DNA from: Maribellus maritimus | GTDB lineage: Bacteria; Bacteroidota; Bacteroidia; Bacteroidales; Prolixibacteraceae | DNA: 64,000 nucleotides | Reading direction: 5' to 3' | Assembly: GCF_022267315.1 (NCBI RefSeq) | Contig: NZ_JAIKLE010000007.1 | Span: forward strand, 1 to 64,000 | Part shown: one piece after another, positions 8,484 to 17,650 of the stretch | Numbering within the stretch: the first letter of the stretch is position 1 | How the letters are laid out: every line of letters starts with the position of its first letter | The notes under the pieces: generated by a model | Told to the model about the DNA's origin: nothing | Databases searched by the model: none | Seen by the model: only the letters and a program-made list of their open reading frames with translations | Translations under genes and position numbers: made by a program

Positions 8484-11297
8484 ATGAAACGCTATAAAAA
8501 ATATCTAAAACTCCTTGCTCTCTTCGTTTTTGGAATCAGCATCATATTATTACAGTCATGCAATTCAACTCAGGATAAAAATACCAAAATTAAAAAGCTG
8601 AGTGTTGAATATCTTTCCAATCCACTGGGCGTAGATGTGGCACAACCACGTTTTTCCTGGCAACTTTGGTCATCTCAGCGTGACGTTTATCAGGTCGCTT
8701 ATCAACTTGTGGTAGGCGAGAGCATTGATGAAGTAAAAAACGGAAACGGAACGTTTTGGGACTCCGGAAAAACCACTTCAGAAGAAACTGTAAATCTTGA
8801 ATATGAAGGGAGTAAGCTACAGAGTAACACCACCTATTTTTGGCGTGTACAAGTGTGGCTCGATGATGAAACTTCGATATGGAGTGAACCTGCATTCTTC
8901 CAAACAGGTATTTTCAACGAGAATGAATGGCAGGCAAAGTGGATAACAACTCAGGAAAAAATAACGAATGCCAGTCCCCTTCTGCGAAAAGGATTTCAGA
9001 TTGAGAAAAAAATTAAACAGGCTATTGCCCATGTTACTGCAGCAGGATTCTACGAGTTTTTCCTTAACGGTGAGAAGGTAGGCGACCATGTATTGGATCC
9101 CGGAGTAACGGATTACAGGGAAACCGTTTTGTATTCTACCTACGATGTTACAACGCTGCTGAAGGAAGGCGGGAATGTAACCGGAGCAATGTTGGGGAAC
9201 GGCGCATGGAATTTGCTTAAAACAGAGGGCAGGTACAGTTGGGGAAGGGGAAATCCACTCGGAAGCCCCGCTTTTTTTATGCAATTGGTAATTTCCTATG
9301 AGGACGGAAGCGAGGAGGTTATCGTCTCTGATGAGACCTGGAAAACAGCCGACAGCCCCATAACATTTAACAATCTTTACGGTGGAGAAGATTATGATGC
9401 TACAAAAGAACTTCCCGGATGGTCGTCAAGTGGTTTTGATGATTCGGGCTGGGCAACAGTAGCTTTGAGTCAAGGGCCGGGAGGAAAATTAAAAGCACAA
9501 TTGACACCGCCCATCAAAGTCACCCAAACCCTCTCCGCGGTAAAACAAACCAATCCGCAACCTGGAGTTTATCTTTTTGATTTGGGACAAAATATAGCCG
9601 GCTGGTGGCGCCTCGAAATTGAAGGAGAACCCGGACAAGTCATCCGTATTCGCGGAGCCGAAACCCTGAATGACTCACTTTTCTCAACACCACTGCAAGA
9701 AGGCGATAAGCTAAGTACAAAAGAAAGATACCATGCTCAAACATGGACCGATTACACAATTAAAAGTAATAAAAGAGAAACCTATGAACCTCGCTTTTTT
9801 TACACCGGTTTTCGTTACATTGAAGTGACGGTAAACGACCAAAGGAATCCCAAATACCTGAATATAGAAGGAAGAGTCGTACGTTCGGCAAACGAAAGAA
9901 ACGGCACCTTTAAATCTTCCAATACCTTACTAAATCGTATTTACGAAGCCGGAGTATGGGCGCAAATGAGTAATATGCAAAGCTATCCGACCGATTGTCC
10001 GCATCGCGAAAAAGGAGCATATAACGGGGATGGTCAAGTGATTGCAGAAACTTCAATGCACGATTTCCATATGGCACCGTTTTATACCAAGTGGTTGAAC
10101 GATATGCGCGATTCGCAGGAAGAAAATGGCCGGATTCCAAATACTTCACCTGTATTGGTAGGTGGAATGGGCGGCGGCGTTGCCTGGGGAAGCGCTTACG
10201 TGCTCATCCCCTGGTGGATGAATCACTATTACCAGGATACACAAATTCTAAAAGAGCATTATCCGACCATGAAAAAGTATGTAAATTACCTCAGGGAACT
10301 GGGGTCAAAAGATGAAAACCCTTCGGAGCCATACATTATCGATAATTTCGACGGATACTGGTACTCACTTGGCGAATGGTGTGCTCCCGGAGAAAGTGAT
10401 TGTCCAAATCATCCCGTAGTTAACACATTTTATTATTATCAAAATTGTCTGCTACTTTCAAAAATTGCAGGTAAACTGGGACACGCCAAAGATCAAGAAT
10501 ATTACAAGGCATTGTCCGACACAGTAAAAAAGGAATTCAACCGGAAATTCTTTAATACAGAAACTGGACTGTACGGAACTGACTCAACATACCAAACCTA
10601 CCAATTACTGGCCTTGGCCGGTGATGTAGTACCGGAAGATTACAGGGAAAAAGTTTTCCAAACGATAATCGACGATATCAAAACAAGGAGCAACCATTTA
10701 AATACAGGAATCATCGGTACAAAATACTTGTGGCCTGTGTTGGTTGAAAACGGAGAAAACGAAACTGCTTATAAAATAGCTACACAAACTACTTATCCCA
10801 GTTTCGGCTACTGGATAAATAACGGAGCTACTACGCTGCTGGAATCGTGGGAAGGAGACAACTCGCACAACCATCAGATGTTTGGTTCAGTAACGGAATA
10901 TTTTTATAAATTTCTTGCTGGAATTCAGTCGCCAATGGAAGGTAAAACTGCAAACGGATACCGTAATATTTATGTAAAACCATTTATTCCCAATGAACTG
11001 GAAGCTGCGAATGCCTCGGTGGAAACCGTCGCAGGAGCTGTTGTTTCTGAATGGAAAAAAGAAAATGGCAACTTTATCCAGAATGTGACAATACCGGCAA
11101 ATACAACCGCAACTGTATCTCTTCCTGTTTCTCCGGATGCAGGAACTGTACTTTGGGAAGGCGACTCAAAAATATGGGTGAATAACCAATATATTGAAGG
11201 AACAACAGGCATTTATAATGTAGTAAAAAACAAAAATCATCTGGATATTGAAATCGGTTCCGGAATCTATCAGTTCAAAGTAGAAACCAAGGAATAA
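8484..11297 (+). CDS. GH78 alpha-L-rhamnosidase, lipoprotein (long form)
   Basis: The 937-aa protein has a lipobox ending at Cys26 (ILLQSC). An N-terminal Fn3-like domain (about residues 38-135, LSVEYLSNPLGVDVAQPRFSW) precedes the GH78 beta-sandwich (about 165-330) and the (alpha/alpha)6 catalytic domain. The motif TDCPHREKGAYNGDGQ places the likely acid at Glu509, and TTLLESWEGDNS places the likely base at Glu787. The GD pair after the REK motif is intact. It is predicted to remove terminal alpha-L-rhamnose at the cell surface or in the periplasm. The next gene starts 4 bp after the stop, which indicates tight co-expression. It differs from its two neighbours enough to suggest a different linkage or subsite preference rather than a recent duplicate. 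Confidence 0.93.
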   Translation: MKRYKKYLKLLALFVFGISIILLQSCNSTQDKNTKIKKLSVEYLSNPLGVDVAQPRFSWQLWSSQRDVYQVAYQLVVGESIDEVKNGNGTFWDSGKTTSEETVNLEYEGSKLQSNTTYFWRVQVWLDDETSIWSEPAFFQTGIFNENEWQAKWITTQEKITNASPLLRKGFQIEKKIKQAIAHVTAAGFYEFFLNGEKVGDHVLDPGVTDYRETVLYSTYDVTTLLKEGGNVTGAMLGNGAWNLLKTEGRYSWGRGNPLGSPAFFMQLVISYEDGSEEVIVSDETWKTADSPITFNNLYGGEDYDATKELPGWSSSGFDDSGWATVALSQGPGGKLKAQLTPPIKVTQTLSAVKQTNPQPGVYLFDLGQNIAGWWRLEIEGEPGQVIRIRGAETLNDSLFSTPLQEGDKLSTKERYHAQTWTDYTIKSNKRETYEPRFFYTGFRYIEVTVNDQRNPKYLNIEGRVVRSANERNGTFKSSNTLLNRIYEAGVWAQMSNMQSYPTDCPHREKGAYNGDGQVIAETSMHDFHMAPFYTKWLNDMRDSQEENGRIPNTSPVLVGGMGGGVAWGSAYVLIPWWMNHYYQDTQILKEHYPTMKKYVNYLRELGSKDENPSEPYIIDNFDGYWYSLGEWCAPGESDCPNHPVVNTFYYYQNCLLLSKIAGKLGHAKDQEYYKALSDTVKKEFNRKFFNTETGLYGTDSTYQTYQLLALAGDVVPEDYREKVFQTIIDDIKTRSNHLNTGIIGTKYLWPVLVENGENETAYKIATQTTYPSFGYWINNGATTLLESWEGDNSHNHQMFGSVTEYFYKFLAGIQSPMEGKTANGYRNIYVKPFIPNELEAANASVETVAGAVVSEWKKENGNFIQNVTIPANTTATVSLPVSPDAGTVLWEGDSKIWVNNQYIEGTTGIYNVVKNKNHLDIEIGSGIYQFKVETKE

Positions 11298-11301
11298 AAA
11301 C

Positions 11302-14094
11302 ATGAAAATAAAATATAGCTTTCTGGTGTCCGCTGTAGCAATTGTTTTAACGGTTTTAGCTTGCACGCAGAATCCTGAAGTAAACGTTGACCACCTGACA
11401 TGTAATTTCAGAAAACAGCCTTTGGGAGTTGATTCAGAAGCTCCATTACTGGGGTGGCAACTCGAGTCTTCAGGCAATAATTTGGTACAATCAGCTTACC
11501 GTATTATGGTGGCCGAAAATCTGAACGACCTGGAGAAGGAAAATGGTGTTGTTTGGGATTCCGGGAAAATGGAATCTGCTCGATCTATAAATATACCTTA
11601 CCTTGGACAGGAGCTTGAGCCGGGGAAACGTTACTATTGGAAGGTAAAAATCTGGAATGGGTTGGGGCTGGAATCTGCCTGGAGCAAAACCGCCTGGTGG
11701 CAAACCGGACTGTTTTCAGAAACAGATTGGCAGGGAGCCAAGTGGATTGCCTTTGAAAAAATCGATTCTTCCAAACGATTAGTGCCAGGCATTCACGGTT
11801 TTGGCGACCAATTGGGAAATTTGGCGGTAAAACGCCCTGTTGTTCCCCTGTTCAGAAAAACATTCGAAGTAAAAAAAGAACTGCAGTCGGCCACGCTTTT
11901 TATCTCCGGGCTCGGCCACTATGAAGCAACCGTGAACGGAGAAAAAGTGGGCAACGCTTTTTTGGCTCCCGGATGGACGGATTATGAGAAAACAATTCTG
12001 TACAATACTTACGATATCACCTCTCAGTTAAAAACCGGAGAAAATGTGCTGGGGGCATTAGTGGGAAACGGATTTTACAACATCAATCGGGAAAGGTACC
12101 GGAAGCTGGTTATTGCCTACGGATTTCCAAAAATGATCGGCTACCTTCATTTGACCTATAGTGATGGCACTTCTGACATAGTGGTTACGGATGAAAGTTG
12201 GAAAGTTATTCCGTCGCCAATTACGTATACCAGCATTTACGGAGGAGAAGATTACGATGCCGCAATGGAACAAACAGGATGGAAAAATCCGGGATTTGAT
12301 GATTCGGAATGGGACTCAGCACTACTTGCCCGGGAGCCGCAAGGTAAATTAGTGGCTGAAAATGATTATCCATTGATGGAAATGGAGACGTTTGAACCTC
12401 AAAAAATAATACCATTGGGAGATACAGCCTGGCTTTATGATTTTGGGCAGAATGCCTCGGGAATTGTTGAGCTAAAAGTAAAAGGCGGCGCAGGACAGGA
12501 AATAAAACTGTGGCCTTCCGAACTCATAAACTCTGATAAATCAGCCAATCAGCAAGCTTCGGGCCGACCTTACTATTTTTCCTATAAGTTGAATGGAATT
12601 GGGGATGAAACATGGAAACCAAAATTTACATATTACGGATTTCGGTATGTGCAGGTATCAGGAGCTGTTCCTGCGGGAGAGGACAATCCGAGGGAACTTC
12701 CGGAAATTAAGAAACTCAATTTCTTGCACACACGTAATTCTTCTCCTCAAAACGGAACTTTTGAATGCAGCAATGATTTACTGAACCGCACCCATACATT
12801 AATCGACTGGGCCATCCGAAGTAATTTCCAGAGTGTACTTTCTGATTGTCCACATCGCGAAAAGCTGGGCTGGCTGGAGCAAAGCTATTTAATGGGACAG
12901 GGGATTCATTTTCGCTATGACAATTACCATCTCTATCGCAAATTGGTTTTTGATATGATGGATGCTCAAACTGAGGAAGGATTGGTGCCCGATATCGCTC
13001 CTGAATATGTGGAATTTCAGGGTGGCTTTCGTGACTCACCGGAATGGGGAAGCGCAGCCGTTTTTCTGCCTTATCTTCTTTGGAAATGGTACGACGATAA
13101 ACAAATTATTGCGGATGCCTGGCCTATGATGATGCGTTACATCCAATACCTGAAAACTAAATCCGAAGGACATATTCTCGATTACGGACTGGGCGACTGG
13201 TTTGATTTGGGCCCCAGAAGACCGGGAGTTTCTCAGTTAACACCCGTTGCATTGACAGCAACAGCAACGTATTATTACGATGTGAAATTAATGGCTGAAA
13301 TGGCCGCATTAATGAGCAATCCGGAAAAGGAGAATTTGAATCAGTGGGCTGAAGAAGTACGTTCGGCTTTTAATCAAAAATTTTATATCCCTGAAACCAA
13401 AGTTTATTCCACCGGAAGTCAAACTGCCATGTCCATGCCTTTGTGCGCAGGGATTCCTGAAGAAGGTGAACGGCAGGCGGTTTTTGCCAATCTCGTGGAT
13501 TCTATCGTGGCAGGGAACAAAGCACTTACCGCAGGAGATGTCGGCTTTCATTACCTGGTAGAAGCATTAACAAGCGGAGGCGCTGCACAGCTCATGTATG
13601 AAATGATAAACCGTGATGATGTTCCCGGTTATGGATTTCAGCTAAAGAAAGGTGCAACTGCACTAACTGAATCGTGGCAGGCCCTGGAGGTCGTTTCCAA
13701 TAACCATCTGATGCTGGGACATGTGATGGAGTGGTTTTATGCCGGATTGGGCGGTATTGGTCAGTCTGAACATTCAACTGCTTACAAAGAGATTGTTATT
13801 CAACCTCAGGTGGTAAAAGATCTTTCCTTTGTAAAAGCCGGTTTTGAATCGCCATATGGTTTAATACGTTCAGAATGGGAGCAAAACGCCACGGGTTTAA
13901 AATTGGAAGTGGAAATTCCGCACAATACAAAAGCTACCATTTTGTTGCCAACGAATGAATTAAATTCAGTAAGAGTAAACGGGGAAAAACCAAAGGATGG
14001 CATCATCAGCAAGTTTAATAGAGAAGAAAGGCTTGCGCTTAGTGTGGGCTCAGGAAAATATCAGATGGTTATGGAACCCTTATTTTCAGAATAG
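11302..14094 (+). CDS. GH78 alpha-L-rhamnosidase, lipoprotein (GWLEQ clade)
   Basis: The 930-aa protein has a lipobox ending at Cys21 (TVLAC), an Fn3-like N-domain (about residues 30-135, CNFRKQPLGVDSEAPLLGWQ), a beta-sandwich domain and the helical catalytic domain. Its acid motif reads SDCPHREKLGWLEQSYLMGQ with Glu520. The usual GD that follows the motif in the previous paralogue is replaced by LEQ. TALTESWQ places the likely base at Glu790. I take this as a distinct GH78 clade rather than a damaged enzyme, because the acid and base positions and the C-terminal beta domain are intact. The isomerase-like gene begins 9 bp after the stop, so products of this enzyme and that protein are probably linked. 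Confidence 0.92.
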   Translation: MKIKYSFLVSAVAIVLTVLACTQNPEVNVDHLTCNFRKQPLGVDSEAPLLGWQLESSGNNLVQSAYRIMVAENLNDLEKENGVVWDSGKMESARSINIPYLGQELEPGKRYYWKVKIWNGLGLESAWSKTAWWQTGLFSETDWQGAKWIAFEKIDSSKRLVPGIHGFGDQLGNLAVKRPVVPLFRKTFEVKKELQSATLFISGLGHYEATVNGEKVGNAFLAPGWTDYEKTILYNTYDITSQLKTGENVLGALVGNGFYNINRERYRKLVIAYGFPKMIGYLHLTYSDGTSDIVVTDESWKVIPSPITYTSIYGGEDYDAAMEQTGWKNPGFDDSEWDSALLAREPQGKLVAENDYPLMEMETFEPQKIIPLGDTAWLYDFGQNASGIVELKVKGGAGQEIKLWPSELINSDKSANQQASGRPYYFSYKLNGIGDETWKPKFTYYGFRYVQVSGAVPAGEDNPRELPEIKKLNFLHTRNSSPQNGTFECSNDLLNRTHTLIDWAIRSNFQSVLSDCPHREKLGWLEQSYLMGQGIHFRYDNYHLYRKLVFDMMDAQTEEGLVPDIAPEYVEFQGGFRDSPEWGSAAVFLPYLLWKWYDDKQIIADAWPMMMRYIQYLKTKSEGHILDYGLGDWFDLGPRRPGVSQLTPVALTATATYYYDVKLMAEMAALMSNPEKENLNQWAEEVRSAFNQKFYIPETKVYSTGSQTAMSMPLCAGIPEEGERQAVFANLVDSIVAGNKALTAGDVGFHYLVEALTSGGAAQLMYEMINRDDVPGYGFQLKKGATALTESWQALEVVSNNHLMLGHVMEWFYAGLGGIGQSEHSTAYKEIVIQPQVVKDLSFVKAGFESPYGLIRSEWEQNATGLKLEVEIPHNTKATILLPTNELNSVRVNGEKPKDGIISKFNREERLALSVGSGKYQMVMEPLFSE

Positions 14095-14103
14095 GTTTAA
14101 CTT

Positions 14104-15543
14104 TTGAATGATAAGATGAAAGAAAAAAACAAAATAAAAATCGGTTTGTTTGGTGTTGGTCTCGACACCTACTGGAATCAGTTTGATGGATTACTGGATA
14201 ACCTGACCAGGTATCAAAAACAAATCAAACAAAAAACAGAAGAATCGGGTGTAGAAGTGGTGGACGCCGGAATGGTTGATAATCCGAAAAAAGCCGGAGA
14301 AGCTGCGCTGCTGCTAAAATCTGCCGATGTTGAAATGGTTTTTTTGTACATTTCAACCTATGCACTTTCGTCCACTGTATTACCGATAGCACAGCAGCTT
14401 AAAGTGCCATTTCTTCTCTTAAACCTGCAACCGGTTGCTCAACTTGATTATCAAAGTTTTAATAATCTGAATGACCGGGGTAAAATGACCGGTGTCTGGC
14501 TGGAACATTGCCAGGCTTGTTCGGTTCCCGAAATTGCCGGGGTTTTTAACCGCTCCGGAATTCGTTATGACATGGTTTCCGGATTTCTCTCCGATGAGAC
14601 TGCCTGGGAGGAAATAGCTGCCTGGACAGAAGCAGCACGTGTAGCAAAAACACTACGAACAAACCGGATGGGAATTCTGGGACATTATTACGGAGGGATG
14701 CTCGATGTGTATACCGACCTTACCCGCCAGAGCGCTACCTTTGGAACACATTTTGAAATGCTGGAAATGTGTGAACTAAAATCCTTTCGTGACAATGTCA
14801 ACCAAAAACAACTAAAAAATAAACTGAATGAATTTTCGGAGTCTTTTGATGTTTCTCCGGAATGTGAAGCATCTGAACTGGAGCGTGCAGCGCGCACGTC
14901 TGTGGCACTTGACAACTTGATACAAAAGCATGGCCTCAACTCGCTGGCGTATTACTATGAAGGTGAATCGGGAAACGAATACGAAAATATTGTAACATCA
15001 ATTATTGCAGGAAATACAATATTAACAGGAAGAAACATTCCGGTTGCAGGAGAATGTGAAGTAAAAAATGCCCATGCCATGAAAATAATGGCTGAACTGG
15101 GAGCCGGCGGGTCTTTTTCTGAATTCTATCTGATGGATTTCAACGACGATGTAATTTACCTTGGACACGACGGACCTGCCCACTTTGCCATAGCCGAAGG
15201 AAAGGTGAAGCTGGTTCCCTTACCCGTTTATCATGGAAAACCGGGGAAAGGGCTTTCCATTCAAATGACAGTAAAACACGGACCGGTGACTTTGTTATCG
15301 GTTGTGGACGGCAAAGATGAGGTTTTCCTGTTGGTTGCTGAAGGACAATCTGTTCCCGGGCCAACCTTAAAAATCGGAAACACAAACAGCCGCTACAAAT
15401 TTTCAGTGGGAGCAAAAAAATTCATTGAACAGTGGTCGAAAGCTGGTCCGGCCCATCATTGCGCCATAGGAACTGGCCATATCGGTAATAAAATAGAAAA
15501 ACTGGCACATGTTTTAAATATTAATGTTGTAACCATTTGTTAG
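14104..15543 (+). CDS. L-arabinose/L-fucose isomerase-family protein
   Basis: The 479-aa protein has no signal peptide and is therefore cytoplasmic. Its fold signature is that of the FucI/AraA sugar isomerase family. All four expected metal-ligand positions appear to be kept: Glu286 (YYYEGE), Glu340 (GGSFSEFY), His355 (YLGHDGPAH) and His451/452 (GPAHHCAIG). Family members interconvert aldoses and ketoses with a divalent metal. As the last gene of the rhamnosidase run it could process L-rhamnose or another deoxysugar, yet it is not RhaA-like. The true substrate is unknown. A second in-frame ATG at 14116 (MKEKNK) is an equally good start. The following 209 bp before the sigma gene hold a promoter and no other gene. 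Confidence 0.8.
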   Translation: MNDKMKEKNKIKIGLFGVGLDTYWNQFDGLLDNLTRYQKQIKQKTEESGVEVVDAGMVDNPKKAGEAALLLKSADVEMVFLYISTYALSSTVLPIAQQLKVPFLLLNLQPVAQLDYQSFNNLNDRGKMTGVWLEHCQACSVPEIAGVFNRSGIRYDMVSGFLSDETAWEEIAAWTEAARVAKTLRTNRMGILGHYYGGMLDVYTDLTRQSATFGTHFEMLEMCELKSFRDNVNQKQLKNKLNEFSESFDVSPECEASELERAARTSVALDNLIQKHGLNSLAYYYEGESGNEYENIVTSIIAGNTILTGRNIPVAGECEVKNAHAMKIMAELGAGGSFSEFYLMDFNDDVIYLGHDGPAHFAIAEGKVKLVPLPVYHGKPGKGLSIQMTVKHGPVTLLSVVDGKDEVFLLVAEGQSVPGPTLKIGNTNSRYKFSVGAKKFIEQWSKAGPAHHCAIGTGHIGNKIEKLAHVLNINVVTIC

Positions 15544-15701
15544 ATATTAAAATTATTATCGGCTCCTCAAATCCATAAAAATAACACAGCCATTCATTTT
15601 TGCCAGAAAAGGCATTCTTTTCGTCTTGCAAACAGGGAAACAAATACGAATCCTTTTTGGATATTTATAATACGACTGTGTTAAAACTAAATTTTAGCTT
15701 C

Positions 15702-15730
15702 TTTGAATTCCTTGTTTTTACTTAAGTTTG
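15702..15730 (+). promoter_or_regulatory. Bacteroidota-type primary sigma promoter for the first ECF gene
   Basis: TTTG (15702-15705) lies 17 bases upstream of TAAGTTTG (15723-15730), which matches the Bacteroides -7 element TAnnTTTG exactly. The spacing is slightly shorter than the usual 19-21. The start codon of the sigma gene is 22 bases further on. This suggests basal expression of the sigma factor from the housekeeping sigma. Confidence 0.55.
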
Positions 15731-15752
15731 TTTCCTTCGAGTAAACAGCGCA

Positions 15753-16364
15753 ATGGATCGTAAAAAACCGATAAGACATCTGAACGCGGAACAAAAAAGA
15801 CTGGAATCTTTTCAGGAGTTGTTCTTTAAATATCATGGCAGGCTTGTCCTCTTTGCGAAAAAATTTACCGATGATATAGAGGTTGCACAGGATTTAGTAC
15901 AGGATGCTTTTCTTAAACTGTGGGAAAAATCAGAAGATCTTTCATCTGTTGATTCCCCCAAAGCCTATCTATTCCAGGCGGTACGTAACAGTTGTATAAA
16001 TAACCAACGCCACTTGCACATAAAACACTCGGTAAAAGAAGAACTGATTTACAAATTAAATTCGATGGAAAGGGCATCTTATTTGAAATCAGATGATCCG
16101 CTAAGCAGTTTGTTTGAGAAAGAGATTGAGGAAAAAGTAGAAAAAATCATTCAATCTATGCCCGATAAATGTCGCCAGGTATTTTTATTAAGTCGCAGGG
16201 AACATTTCAAGAACAAACAAATTGCCCAAAAACTCAGCATATCTGAAAAAATGGTTGAGAAACATATTTCAAAAGCCCTTGCCCTTTTGCGGGCAGGACT
16301 TTCCAAACACCTTGGAATAGTACTTTTTGCCATAGTAAACGCCTCCCCTGCCCCTCCAACTTAG
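15753..16364 (+). CDS. ECF (FecI-like) RNA polymerase sigma factor
   Basis: The 203-aa protein shows sigma region 2 at about residues 22-65 (KFTDDIEVAQDLVQDAFLKLWEK) and region 4 at about 130-190 (MPDKCRQVFLLSR, then KQIAQKLSISEKMVEKHISKA). It has the size and layout of the Bacteroidota sigma-70 ECF factors paired with FecR regulators. The paired anti-sigma gene follows after 155 bp, then SusC with an STN signalling domain. The expected circuit is substrate at SusC, signal through FecR, release of this sigma, and transcription of susCD. A hairpin directly after the stop may uncouple its level from that of FecR. Confidence 0.93.
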   Translation: MDRKKPIRHLNAEQKRLESFQELFFKYHGRLVLFAKKFTDDIEVAQDLVQDAFLKLWEKSEDLSSVDSPKAYLFQAVRNSCINNQRHLHIKHSVKEELIYKLNSMERASYLKSDDPLSSLFEKEIEEKVEKIIQSMPDKCRQVFLLSRREHFKNKQIAQKLSISEKMVEKHISKALALLRAGLSKHLGIVLFAIVNASPAPPT

Positions 16365-16381
16365 GGGAATCAAAAAAAACA

Positions 16382-16408
16382 TTACAGGGCCTTTACCCTG
16401 TAAGTTTT
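16382..16408 (+). terminator. Hairpin between sigma and FecR genes
   Basis: An 8-bp perfect stem (TTACAGGG 16382-16389 with CCCTGTAA 16396-16403) and a 6-base loop are followed by GTTTTAG. A second small GC stem without a T tract follows (16412-16416 with 16421-16425). The T run is short, so this may be a partial terminator or attenuator rather than a full stop. Confidence 0.6.
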
Positions 16409-16519
16409 AGAAATCCCTGCACCCGGAGCGCCGGGCGTTATCCATTTGTAAATAAATTTTAAATACCGAGGTAGGGATGTATCTCTTTCAAGTGTCTTAC
16501 CTTCTGAAACGACATCTGA

Positions 16520-17533
16520 ATGGATACAAAAAAATCAATTAAAGCAACAATAATTGCTCGTTTAAACGGCAGCCTGCGTGAAGAAGAATTAAAAAAACTA
16601 AACGATTGGGTGGCGCAATCAGAAGAAAACACAAAATATTATGCCCGCGTCAAAGATCTGTGGGAAGCTTCCCAGCCCAATATTTCACAAATTGCAGAAA
16701 CGGAAAAAGAGTGGTCAAAATTCCTTTTAAACATCGGAAAGGGCCATCGGGAAAATATGTTCAACCTTTTAAGCAACTGGCAAATCGTATATCGTTTTGC
16801 TGCTATTCTTTTCATTGGGTTGGTGGTTGGAGTATTGGTCACAAAATTCAACTCAAAACATGAAACAGGATACGTTACTTCGATCGCGCCGGCAGGTTCG
16901 GTATCTCAAATGATACTCGCCGACAGCACGCTCGTTTATCTGAATGCCGGTTCTGAACTTCGATATTCTCCCGAAACAAACAACAAAAAAAGAGAGGTCT
17001 ATTTAACCGGAGAAGCATGGTTTCAGGTTGAAAAAAATAAACAAAAGCCATTTATAGTGCATACTCAATATTATGATGTGCAGGTAACCGGAACGCAATT
17101 TAATGTAAAATCATACCCTTCAGACTCTGAAGTAACCACAACCCTGGAAGAAGGACAGGTAGAAATAGGTTCATCTGAAAATTTCAAATTAACAAAGAAT
17201 ATAAGCTTACAACCCGGCGAACAAGTGGTACTTAATAAAAAGTCGAAAAAACTGTTTGTTCAAAATGTTGACACCCAGTTATTCACCTCGTGGAAAAACA
17301 ACAAGCTTATCTTCCTGAATATGAACTTAAAAGAACTTATTATTTTACTTGAACGAAGGTATGGCGTAGACATAGAGGTTTTTGATGACGATATTCTTAC
17401 TTATCACTATTCAGGAACAATCAAAAATGAATCGATACTGGATATTATGCAAATCATCCAGCATACATTACCCATAGAATTTAAAATTGAAAATCAAAAA
17501 ATAATAATTCATAAAAACAAACAGGAGGAATAA
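16520..17533 (+). CDS. FecR family anti-sigma factor
   Basis: The 337-aa protein has a cytoplasmic N-domain (residues 1-85) that would bind the sigma factor. One transmembrane helix follows at about residues 90-110 (AAILFIGLVVGVLVTKF). The periplasmic FecR domain (about 125-235) carries PAGSVSQMILADSTLVYLNAGS and LTGEAWFQVEK, and a C-terminal DUF4974/STN-like domain (about 265-335) ends the protein. This is the standard Bacteroidota trans-envelope regulator. Its periplasmic end should contact the STN domain of the SusC encoded 117 bp downstream. The gene has the same base composition as the upstream region, not that of the AT-rich block that begins inside susC. Confidence 0.93.
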   Translation: MDTKKSIKATIIARLNGSLREEELKKLNDWVAQSEENTKYYARVKDLWEASQPNISQIAETEKEWSKFLLNIGKGHRENMFNLLSNWQIVYRFAAILFIGLVVGVLVTKFNSKHETGYVTSIAPAGSVSQMILADSTLVYLNAGSELRYSPETNNKKREVYLTGEAWFQVEKNKQKPFIVHTQYYDVQVTGTQFNVKSYPSDSEVTTTLEEGQVEIGSSENFKLTKNISLQPGEQVVLNKKSKKLFVQNVDTQLFTSWKNNKLIFLNMNLKELIILLERRYGVDIEVFDDDILTYHYSGTIKNESILDIMQIIQHTLPIEFKIENQKIIIHKNKQEE

Positions 17534-17563
17534 AATGATTTAACCAAAGAACTAAATGAAAAA

Positions 17564-17604
17564 ACCGGCAAATGCTGTAACACTGCCGGCCCTTGATTTT
17601 TTTT
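17564..17604 (+). terminator. Terminator/attenuator between fecR and susC
   Basis: A 6-bp stem (CCGGCA 17564-17569 with TGCCGG 17583-17588) and a 13-base loop are followed a few bases later by an unbroken run of nine T (17596-17604). It sits between the anti-sigma gene and susC, so susC is probably transcribed from its own promoter in the remaining 46 bp. No clear TAnnTTTG site is visible there, which fits an ECF-dependent promoter. Confidence 0.65.
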
Positions 17605-17650
17605 TAAGGTGCTGTAACACCTAAAGTTAAAAACTAAAACATTCAAATTT

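Noticed and set aside
15601-15622. TGCC/GGCA hairpin after the isomerase gene as a terminator
   Set aside because: The stem is only 4 bp and the T tract is broken.
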